From a candidate division Zixibacteria bacterium DG_27 (GTDB lineage Bacteria > Zixibacteria > MSB-5A5 > DG-27): 9,883 nucleotides of DNA. The translations under genes were made by a program, and so were the position numbers. The notes under the pieces are model-generated. The model saw only the letters and a program-made list of their open reading frames with translations, ran no database searches and was not told the origin of the DNA. This document shows, piece by piece, positions 1 to 5,646 of this stretch; position 1 is the first letter of the stretch; the number at the start of each line of letters is the position of its first letter. Where the stretch lies: NCBI GenBank assembly GCA_001302725.1, contig LIZU01000025.1:1-9883 (forward strand), given 5' to 3'.

Positions 1-1928
1 TTTATGAGGATGTTCATGGAAGGTCCGGAGGTATCCTTGAAAGGATCTCCGACGGTGTCTCCGACCACCGCGGCCTTATGAGGTTCGGAACCCTTGCCTC
101 CCAAGTTTCCGGCTTCGATGAATTTCTTGGCGTTGTCCCAGGCACCGCCGCCGTTTGCCATCATCAAGGCCAGCAGGACCCCGGTCAGAGTAGCGCCCGC
201 CAGAAGGCCTCCCAGGGCCTCCTTCCCCAGGAGGAAACCGACCAGAATCGGGGCCAGAATCGCGGTGAACCCCGGGGCAATCATCTCCTTTAGGGCCGCC
301 TTCGCGGATATGGAGACGCAACGCTCGGAATCCGGCTCGGCCTTTCCCTCCATCAAGCCGGCGATCTCTTTGAACTGTCTTCTGACTTCGGTGACCATCT
401 TGATGGCCGCCCTTCCCACCGCGGTCATGGTCAAGGAGGCGATCACAAACGGCAGGACGCCTCCGAGGAAGAATCCGATCACCACCCGGGAGCTCACCAG
501 ATTGATGGTCTCCAGCCCGACGGCGGTGGTATAGGCGGAGAAGAGTGCCAGGGCCGTCAGGGCCGCGCTCCCGATGGCGAATCCTTTCCCGATGGCGGCG
601 GTCGTGTTTCCCAGGGAGTCGAGACGATCGGTGATCTTTCTGACCTCCGGTCCCAGACGGGACATCTCCGAGATTCCACCGGCGTTATCGGCGATGGGAC
701 CGTAAGCGTCGACCGACATCGTAACCCCGATGGTGGCCAGCATCCCCACCGCCGAGATTCCGATGCCGTAAAGCCCCGCCAGCGAGTATCCAACGTAGAC
801 CGCGGCGCAGAGAACCACCACCGGCAGGGCGACGCTCTCCATCCCCACCGCCAGGCCGGTGATTATGTTTGTGGCCACGCCGGTCTGGGAGGCATGCGCA
901 ATCCTCCTTACGGGGGAAGAGGAGGTGTAGTATTCGGTGAGAAGTCCCATCAACACCCCCGCCAAGGTTCCGGCCAAGACTGCCCAAAAGACCCCGGAGG
1001 GAATCCCCAACCGATCGACTATGAATCCGGTGGCCGCCAAAAGAACCACGGCGGCGACGTAGGTGACCAGACGCAACACCGTCTGGGGATTCATGCGGGA
1101 GAAGACCCTCACCGAGAGGATTCCCAACATGGAGGCGACTATCCCCGCCATCGGAACCCAGAGAGGTAAGGCCATATAAGCCAGACGCTTCTCAGCGTAA
1201 GCTAATCCGGTGGCACCGATGATCACGGAGGCCACGATGGAGCCGACGTAAGACTCGAAGAGGTCCGCTCCCATTCCAGCAACATCCCCGACGTTGTCGC
1301 CGACGTTGTCGGCAATCACGGCGGGGTTGCGAGGGTCATCCTCGGGGATCCCGGCTTCCACCTTCCCCACTAAATCGGCGCCGACATCGGCGGACTTGGT
1401 ATATATGCCCCCGCCAACGCGGGCGAAAAGGGCGATGGAAGAGGCTCCCATGGAGAAGCCGGTTATGATCTGGATATCAAGCTCGTGAAAGAAATGAAAA
1501 CAGATTCCGAGACCCAAAAGCCCCAGGCTGGCAACACTCATCCCCATGACCGCGCCCCCGGAGAAGGCGACGGACAAGGCTTTTGCCTGTCCGGAGCCCC
1601 GCGCCGCCTCACAGGTTCTGGCATTAGAACGGGTGGCGGCGTTCATCCCCAAAAAGCCTGCCAACATCGAACAGAAAGCCCCCGAAATGAAAGCCACCCC
1701 GGTCCACAAACCGATCTGCCAGCTCAAGAGAACAAACACCACCAGAATGAAGAAAACCAGAATGGAGTATTCCCTCTTTAGGAAGACCATGGCGCCGCGG
1801 TGGATTCTCCCCGAGAGCTGCTGCATCAATTCACTGCCGGGAGGCTGTCTTAAGACCGAAAGGAAAAGCCCCAGTGCAAAAATGAGCCCCAGAAAACCCA
1901 GAAGGGCGACCACGACCCCTAAGTCCAT
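1..1928 (-). CDS. hppA: Membrane-bound ion-pumping pyrophosphatase, K+-dependent, probably Na+-transporting (3' end cut by window edge)
   Basis: This multi-helix inner-membrane enzyme couples PPi hydrolysis to cation export. The 642 codons present end in GDTVGDPFKDTSGPSMNILI, close to the usual C-terminus, so only a few dozen residues are missing. Family motifs seen: DVGADLVGKVE (181-191), the acidic DNVGDNVGDVAG loop (207-218), TEYYTS (331-336), VDAYGPIADNAGGI (406-419) and GNTTAAIGKG (440-449). Known of the family: Ala and Gly in this last motif (A444, G447) mark K+-dependent enzymes, where K+-independent H+ pumps have Lys and Thr. The gate glutamate in ADLFES (E225) sits where Na+-pumping enzymes have it; plant-type K+-dependent H+ pumps carry it one turn later. 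Na+ pumping is therefore inferred; dual Na+/H+ pumping remains possible. The ATG start is supported by GAGGAAAGAGG at 1938-1948. No convincing promoter is visible upstream. The long plus-strand ORFs opposite are shadows. Confidence 0.96.
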   Translation of the reverse strand, partial: MDLGVVVALLGFLGLIFALGLFLSVLRQPPGSELMQQLSGRIHRGAMVFLKREYSILVFFILVVFVLLSWQIGLWTGVAFISGAFCSMLAGFLGMNAATRSNARTCEAARGSGQAKALSVAFSGGAVMGMSVASLGLLGLGICFHFFHELDIQIITGFSMGASSIALFARVGGGIYTKSADVGADLVGKVEAGIPEDDPRNPAVIADNVGDNVGDVAGMGADLFESYVGSIVASVIIGATGLAYAEKRLAYMALPLWVPMAGIVASMLGILSVRVFSRMNPQTVLRLVTYVAAVVLLAATGFIVDRLGIPSGVFWAVLAGTLAGVLMGLLTEYYTSSSPVRRIAHASQTGVATNIITGLAVGMESVALPVVVLCAAVYVGYSLAGLYGIGISAVGMLATIGVTMSVDAYGPIADNAGGISEMSRLGPEVRKITDRLDSLGNTTAAIGKGFAIGSAALTALALFSAYTTAVGLETINLVSSRVVIGFFLGGVLPFVIASLTMTAVGRAAIKMVTEVRRQFKEIAGLMEGKAEPDSERCVSISAKAALKEMIAPGFTAILAPILVGFLLGKEALGGLLAGATLTGVLLALMMANGGGAWDNAKKFIEAGNLGGKGSEPHKAAVVGDTVGDPFKDTSGPSMNILI

Positions 1929-1937
1929 ATGGTCAAT

Positions 1938-1948
1938 CCTCTTTCCTC
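1938..1948 (-). promoter_or_regulatory. Ribosome binding site of hppA
   Basis: On the minus strand the sequence reads GAGGAAAGAGG, ending 9 nt before the ATG at 1928. It fixes the start of the pyrophosphatase at this ATG. Confidence 0.7.
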
Positions 1949-2128
1949 GATGTTGTGTTTACTCGGTGTCAATTTCTCCTGAATGAATCCTGGCAGACCC
2001 GCCCAAGGGGCTCTAAGACTCACCGCTCTTCCCTTTAGCCACTGCTCTGCAGAGCCTCAGCCAAAAGGCCGTTAGTTCCTTCCCTAGATTCTCTGTTGAG
2101 TTGGCGCGGGATACAGATATGATGCCCT

Positions 2129-2198
2129 ACTCCTTACTGCGCCGGAGAACTCCTTTACCGAACTTTCCTTGATAGAGGGGTGATCTACGACTCCTTAC
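2129..2198. repeat. Three short direct repeats, ACTCCTTAC, about 20 and 40 bp apart
   Basis: ACTCCTTAC occurs at 2129-2137 and 2190-2198, and as ACTCCTTTAC (one extra T) at 2149-2158. On the minus strand, the direction of tonB and hppA, the copies read GTAAGGAGT. The offsets of roughly two and four helical turns would put the copies on one face of the DNA, as at operator sites. The unit is short and pyrimidine-rich and could be coincidental. The minus-strand form also resembles a ribosome binding site, but no start codon follows at a usable distance. Confidence 0.4.
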
Positions 2199-2218
2199 GG
2201 ACCGAAGGGTTGGGTTAC

Positions 2219-2953
2219 CTATTTAATCTTGAAATTAACCTTGTACGCTACCCAGACCGCCACCGGTTGACCGTTGGAGATCGCCGGCTTGTAGACGTAT
2301 TCGTAAGCGGCTTTGATGGCGGCCTCCTCGAAGCCGGCGTTAGCACCGGATTCCTTCAGTATTATGACGTCCCGAACCTTGCCGCTTTTGTCCACCAGCG
2401 CCTTCACCCAGACGGTGCCTTCAATTCCGGCCCTTCTCGCCAGATCTGGATATTTCGGCTCCACCTTCTTGACGGCCACCGGCATCTCCTCCACCGGCAC
2501 GAATTCGTCCGGCTTGGGGAGGAGCTCATCGATATCATAAATGACGATCTCCTCCCCCCCGTGCTCACCCAGGTCCTCAACCGGGGGGGCGCTTATGACC
2601 TTCAGCTCCTGCTGAGTGGCCATGGTGACGTTCTCCGGGGCCTCCTCGTCGGGGACCGCTTGGGGAATACCAACCGTCGGGGCCTGCACCTGAGGCGCGG
2701 CATAGGCCACCCGCGGAGGCAGACGCTGCAGAGTTGGCGGCGGTGCCAGATTGGCGATGTCATCGATCACAATTGTGCGAACCGCCACCGGCGCTTCCCC
2801 CTCGCCGCGGTGGGTCACGAAGATGAATATCAAGGTTGCGAGAACATAGACCAGAGTCACGATCCCGACTGCCAGCCCGAAGTTTCTCTGATAAGATCTC
2901 TTCAGCTCGAAGGCGCCGTAAGGGACCACGTATGCAGGTGACTTGCTGCTCAT
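2219..2953 (-). CDS. tonB: TonB-family energy transducer
   Basis: This inner-membrane protein of 244 residues carries force from an ExbB/ExbD motor across the periplasm. In order: a cytoplasmic N-terminus with PYGAFELKRSYQRN (11-24), one membrane helix (about 25-47), a long Pro- and acid-rich periplasmic linker (about 50-160), and a C-terminal TonB domain (about 163-244). The domain shows KVEPKYPDLARRAGIEGTV (163-181), then V-D-x-x-G-x-V, and ends in alternating hydrophobic strand residues. The linker lacks the Glu-Pro/Lys-Pro repeats of E. coli TonB. The start codon lies in an ATGA overlap with the stop of the upstream exbD, preceded by GAGGTGA, so the two are translationally coupled. It is the last gene of the operon, and no TonB-dependent receptor is in the window. 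TonB rather than TolA is favoured by the C-terminal domain. Confidence 0.9.
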   Translation of the reverse strand: MSSKSPAYVVPYGAFELKRSYQRNFGLAVGIVTLVYVLATLIFIFVTHRGEGEAPVAVRTIVIDDIANLAPPPTLQRLPPRVAYAAPQVQAPTVGIPQAVPDEEAPENVTMATQQELKVISAPPVEDLGEHGGEEIVIYDIDELLPKPDEFVPVEEMPVAVKKVEPKYPDLARRAGIEGTVWVKALVDKSGKVRDVIILKESGANAGFEEAAIKAAYEYVYKPAISNGQPVAVWVAYKVNFKIK

Positions 2954-3525
2954 GAGGTCACCTCCCCTCCCAGGCCAAGAGCTTTCTTGGCCTCCTCCAA
3001 TTGTTTGAGGTCGTATTGAGTCATATCTACTATACTGAAACGATAGCTGTACTCGCTATCCACTTGCTGGAAAATCCTTTCGGTGACCTGGATCTCGTCG
3101 ATGAGATCCACCATCCTGCTATAACGGGCACCGGTGTCGATCTTCACGACCGTAACCATCCTATCCGGAGCTCGCTGGTTCCAAGAGATGAGGGAATCCC
3201 GCAGAGCCCGTTCCTCCTCAAAGTACTTGGGCTTATCGGTCCCGAAGGCCCAGAACAGGCGGCCCTGGCTGTCGACCAGAAGACTGATGAGATGCGATTT
3301 TCCCACCGGAATGGCGGTGTCCTCGGCCTCCAGAGGCGGCAGGTTTATCTCCATCGCCTGGGGGGTGTAAAAGCGGGTGGTCACCATGTAGAAGATCAAG
3401 AGCAGAAAGGCGATGTCCACCATCGGGGTCATGTCGATGTGGATACCGATTCGTCTTTTCGGACGCCTCAGTCCTTTCTTCTTGAACGACCTTGCCTGAA
3501 TATCTCCAGTCTCAACTGCACCCAT
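2950..3525 (-). CDS. exbD: ExbD/TolR-family protein, second copy, with long C-terminal extension
   Basis: 191 residues. ExbD proteins form the peptidoglycan-side shaft of the ExbB/ExbD motor and carry the proton-relay aspartate. A basic cytoplasmic tail of about 30 residues (KKKGLRRPKRR, 15-25) precedes the single membrane helix, which starts IDMTPMVDIAFLLLIFYM (30-47) and has the family aspartate at D37. The periplasmic domain follows, with a VKID stretch near 127-130 and I-D-E-I-Q near 142-146. About 40 further residues, ending in a charged helix (DLKQLEEAKKALG), extend past the usual end. The pore helix is identical to that of the neighbouring exbD, but the rest is quite different, so this is an old duplication. 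Upstream of the ATG is GGAAGTGAGAG, a moderate ribosome binding site. The gene ends in an ATGA overlap with tonB. Confidence 0.92.
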   Translation of the reverse strand: MGAVETGDIQARSFKKKGLRRPKRRIGIHIDMTPMVDIAFLLLIFYMVTTRFYTPQAMEINLPPLEAEDTAIPVGKSHLISLLVDSQGRLFWAFGTDKPKYFEEERALRDSLISWNQRAPDRMVTVVKIDTGARYSRMVDLIDEIQVTERIFQQVDSEYSYRFSIVDMTQYDLKQLEEAKKALGLGGEVTS

Positions 3526-3546
3526 ACTCTCACTTCCTTCCGATAC

Positions 3547-3564
3547 GGGTCCTTTTTGGGACCC
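3547..3564. other. Perfect hairpin in the 80-nt gap between the two exbD genes
   Basis: GGGTCC and GGACCC form a perfect 6-bp stem around a 6-nt loop. On the transcribed (minus) strand the loop is CAAAAA. No U-run follows, so it is not an intrinsic terminator. It sits just before the ribosome binding site of the second exbD. A role in mRNA processing, stability or setting the ratio of the two ExbD proteins is inference. Confidence 0.45.
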
Positions 3565-3605
3565 ATATTATTCTACTCCCGAAAGACGGATTTATTCCCA
3601 TCTTT

Positions 3606-4076
3606 TTAACCCATCTCGAGTTCCGTCACTAAGGAGAACTGGTTGATATTGACCTCCTGCATGGTTCTCATTAGCTTCCTCATCACCCCGAAGCTGGCGT
3701 CGCGATCGGCCTTGACCACCAGCTCGACGTTGAGCCCCAACTGCCGGCGAACGTCCACCAGCTCGTAATTGAAGCGCTCGATCGGGGCGTAACGGTAGAA
3801 TCTCTGAGGAATGGTCACCTCCTTGCCCTCCACAATCTCCGTTTTGGTATCGATATACTCTATGAAGATGGAGTCTTCGGCGGTGACGGTCACGTTGATG
3901 ATGTTCTTCTCCGGCAGCTTCACCTGCGAGTGAGAGGGTACCAGCGAGACGGATTTGACCTCCGGGGGCTTGAAGGTGGTGGTGCTCATGTAGAAGATCA
4001 AAAGCAAAAAGGCGATATCGACCATGGGGGTCATATCGATCCTTATTGCTACCCTTCTTTTGCCTTTCTTAAGCAC
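3606..4076 (-). CDS. exbD: ExbD/TolR-family protein, first copy
   Basis: 156 residues. It has a short basic N-terminus, then one membrane helix starting IDMTPMVDIAFLLLIFYM (13-30) with the conserved ion-relay aspartate at D20, then a periplasmic domain of about 120 residues. Near the C-terminus VELVVKADRDASFGVM (117-132) is the typical ExbD strand-and-turn motif. A stretch around 67-97 (DSIFIEY...EGKEVTIPQRFYRY) is longer than in E. coli ExbD and may be an inserted loop. The start is a GTG lying 8 nt inside the end of exbB, with AGGAGG at 4086-4091 (9-nt spacing), so coupled translation is likely. With ExbB it should form the motor. A second, diverged exbD follows after 80 nt. Confidence 0.93.
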   Translation of the reverse strand: MLKKGKRRVAIRIDMTPMVDIAFLLLIFYMSTTTFKPPEVKSVSLVPSHSQVKLPEKNIINVTVTAEDSIFIEYIDTKTEIVEGKEVTIPQRFYRYAPIERFNYELVDVRRQLGLNVELVVKADRDASFGVMRKLMRTMQEVNINQFSLVTELEMG

Positions 4077-4803
4077 CTTTTTCAGCCTCCTGAGCCTTCA
4101 GAAGTTGAACCACCTCGTAGGTGGCTTCATCGATGGTGTAGTTGAAGCTGTCCACCTTGTTGACGAAGAAGTTGTAAGCCACAATCCCAAGGATGGCGCC
4201 GGTTAGACCACCGGCGGTGTTCACCAAAGCCTCTGAAATTCCAACCGCCAATTGCTCGGCGTCAATCACTCCGCCCTTACCGGCGGTGGCGGCGAAGGCT
4301 CGAATCATCCCGATGGTGGTTCCCAGAAGCCCCACCATGGTGGCGATGGAGGCAATGGTCGAAAGCGCGATGAGGTTTCTCTCCAAAAGAGGCACCTCCA
4401 AGGCGTTGGCCTCCTCGATGGCGGTCTGGGTATGCTCAATCCTCTTTTCCGGGTTCAGGCTCCTGTCTGTTCTAACTTGCTGGTAGCGCTCTATGCCGGC
4501 GCGCAGGATATTGGCGCAACTTCCGCGCTGCTTGTCGCACACCGCTACGGCCCCATCGTAGTCTCCCTTCTGCAAGAGAGTGATCACCTGTCTGAAGAAA
4601 GACTGGATGGAGGTTTTCCCCCGGGCTATCCTCAGGGTGATGAGCCGCTCTAAAACGAAGCATAGAACCATGAAGACGAGCGCAATCAGGACCGCCACCA
4701 GGGGACCGCCCTTCTGCAGATATTCCGGCAATTGAGTCCAGATGAAGGTCCCGACTCCCAAAGAGACGATCAGAACCAGGGTTACAAAGATTGATTGTTT
4801 CAC
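4069..4803 (-). CDS. exbB: MotA/TolQ/ExbB-family ion-channel protein
   Basis: 244 residues; the stator-like ring of the motor that surrounds ExbD. The canonical helices are near 34-55 (ending in the VLERL boundary), 145-168 and 190-213. The second contains GLLGTTIGMIRAF (158-170) and the third EALVNTAGGLTGAILGI (191-207). T162 and T196 align with the pore threonines of E. coli ExbB (T148, T181). A charged cytoplasmic loop (about 57-140) and a C-terminal tail are as expected. Odd: residues 4-22 form another hydrophobic segment before helix 1, either a fourth helix or a cleaved signal peptide. The start is GTG with GGAGG 6 nt upstream. The gene overlaps the first exbD by 8 nt. ExbB and TolQ cannot be told apart with certainty, but the TonB-type partner favours ExbB. 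Confidence 0.93.
   Translation of the reverse strand: MKQSIFVTLVLIVSLGVGTFIWTQLPEYLQKGGPLVAVLIALVFMVLCFVLERLITLRIARGKTSIQSFFRQVITLLQKGDYDGAVAVCDKQRGSCANILRAGIERYQQVRTDRSLNPEKRIEHTQTAIEEANALEVPLLERNLIALSTIASIATMVGLLGTTIGMIRAFAATAGKGGVIDAEQLAVGISEALVNTAGGLTGAILGIVAYNFFVNKVDSFNYTIDEATYEVVQLLKAQEAEKGA
4086..4091 (-). promoter_or_regulatory. Ribosome binding site inside exbB that sets the GTG start of the first exbD
   Basis: A perfect AGGAGG on the minus strand lies within the last codons of exbB, 9 nt before the GTG at 4074-4076. It decides the start, because there is no ATG nearby in the exbD frame. Confidence 0.75.
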
Positions 4804-4910
4804 TTACATCCTCCAGAAGACCTATTATGACTGCTCACTATTTCCTGCTTCAAATTGGGGTGCGATCGAGTGTCCACCCCGACTATCTCTTTTTCCTCCT
4901 GCAGCGTCAC
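4800..4910 (-). CDS. Possible 36-residue small ORF leading into exbB (uncertain)
   Basis: The minus-strand frame is open through most of the gap upstream of exbB. It starts at a GTG (4908-4910) and stops at a TGA that shares GTGA with the exbB start. The peptide is hydrophilic and ends in GGCK. The ribosome binding site is poor, because GGAG touches the GTG directly. I recognise no homologue. Length and overlap could arise by chance, so this is only a candidate leader or coupling peptide. Confidence 0.18.
   Translation of the reverse strand: MTLQEEKEIVGVDTRSHPNLKQEIVSSHNRSSGGCK
4857..4880. other. Perfect hairpin in the exbB leader
   Basis: GGGGTG (4857-4862) pairs with CACCCC (4875-4880) around a 12-nt loop whose edge holds the palindrome CGATCG. 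On the transcribed minus strand the stem is followed by AATTTG, not a U-run, so a classical terminator is unlikely. It lies in the 127-nt gap between the unknown membrane protein gene and exbB and could separate the operon into segments with different mRNA stability. Confidence 0.4.
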
Positions 4911-4930
4911 CTCCGATTTTCTCGATCAGA

Positions 4931-5623
4931 TTATAAGAACAATGCCATCGTCGAATTCAGCCAGGAAGCCGCGAAGGTGAGGTAGAAACCCACCGAGGCG
5001 GTCGTCAGAAAGGCGAGGAGGTTGAAGCTTTCCATCCCGATCTGGGGAATCCCCAGATTTCCGAGAGGCATGGCGAAACCGACGGCCGCCAGGACCAGAA
5101 CGAAAACCCACAACAGCATCAAAAGGAAGGAAAGCCGAGAGGAGTTCTTCACCCCTCTCAGATATTTCTCCTCCGCCCCCCTACCGCGATAGAGCATCGC
5201 CAGATTGAGAATGCCAACCAGCGGTGCTAAAACGATCAGAGCCGACAGGACTATGACCTCAAGCTGAGCGGCGATCCCGCTCCAGGAGGCCAGGGAGCCG
5301 ACAAAGCTCAGATTGGCCAAAACCCCCAAGCCGGAAAACTGCACCGCGCTATCCCCGTAGGTGAATCTGAACCAGGGCAAGAACAAACCCACAATCAGAA
5401 TCAGATTGCCCAGCGTGAGAAAGAACTTGTCGGCCGTGGACACCATCTCGACATGGATGAAACTGAAGGCCCTCTCCGCCTGAACTCCTTCCTTCTGTCC
5501 CTTTACCTTCTCTTCGTATATTTTTCGTTCCTCCTCCGACTTCCAGAAGGACTTCGCCTTTCCGGGATGGACTTCGAATCCGATGTATCTAAACCTTGGG
5601 TCTACCTTCTCCTTCGAGGCCAT
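4931..5623 (-). CDS. Membrane protein of unknown function with soluble N-terminal motif and four helices
   Basis: 230 residues, family not recognised. The N-terminal 60 residues are soluble and contain FRYIGFEVHPGKAKSFWKSE (11-30), followed by a charged helical stretch (EERKIYEEKVKGQKEG). This compact Gly/Phe/Pro/Trp motif looks like a conserved binding or docking element. Predicted membrane helices lie near 66-86, 121-144, 164-184 and 201-221; WLNS follows the last. No catalytic motif is visible. The preferred start is the ATG at 5623, because AGGAG lies 5 nt upstream. A longer reading from the GTG at 5650 overlaps the TPR gene stop as GTGA but has no better signal. Its place between a TPR gene and exbB suggests an accessory part of the TonB machine, by context only. 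Confidence 0.85.
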   Translation of the reverse strand: MASKEKVDPRFRYIGFEVHPGKAKSFWKSEEERKIYEEKVKGQKEGVQAERAFSFIHVEMVSTADKFFLTLGNLILIVGLFLPWFRFTYGDSAVQFSGLGVLANLSFVGSLASWSGIAAQLEVIVLSALIVLAPLVGILNLAMLYRGRGAEEKYLRGVKNSSRLSFLLMLLWVFVLVLAAVGFAMPLGNLGIPQIGMESFNLLAFLTTASVGFYLTFAASWLNSTMALFL

Positions 5624-5646
5624 TAGAACTCCTACCAAAGAAACTC

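Larger units (their letters stand above)
1929..2218. other. Gene-free region between tonB and hppA
   Basis: About 290 bp with no credible coding frame, tRNA or intrinsic terminator. It should hold the end of the tonB transcript and, if hppA is transcribed separately, the hppA promoter. A perfect 12-bp palindrome, GCTCTGCAGAGC, lies at 2044-2055, and a 9-bp sequence occurs three times at 2129-2198. No good -35/-10 pair was found on the minus strand, so read-through from the tonB operon into hppA cannot be excluded. Confidence 0.6.

Noticed and set aside
94..534. Plus-strand open frames opposite hppA (also 1546-1986)
   Set aside because: The opposite strand encodes a well-conserved pyrophosphatase through the whole span; these frames are low-complexity Pro/Arg shadows.
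1944..1972. TTGACA on the minus strand (1967-1972) as the -35 of an hppA promoter
   Set aside because: At 17 bp the -10 position reads CGAGGA and coincides with the ribosome binding site, too close to the ATG to work.
2180..2941. A 253-codon open frame on the plus strand opposite tonB
   Set aside because: It mirrors the tonB gene, has no ribosome binding site and gives a His/Arg/Leu-rich sequence typical of an antisense shadow. The minus-strand protein has clear TonB domains.
3001..3609. A 202-codon plus-strand frame opposite the second exbD
   Set aside because: Antisense shadow of a recognisable ExbD, and it runs into the intergenic hairpin without any start signal.
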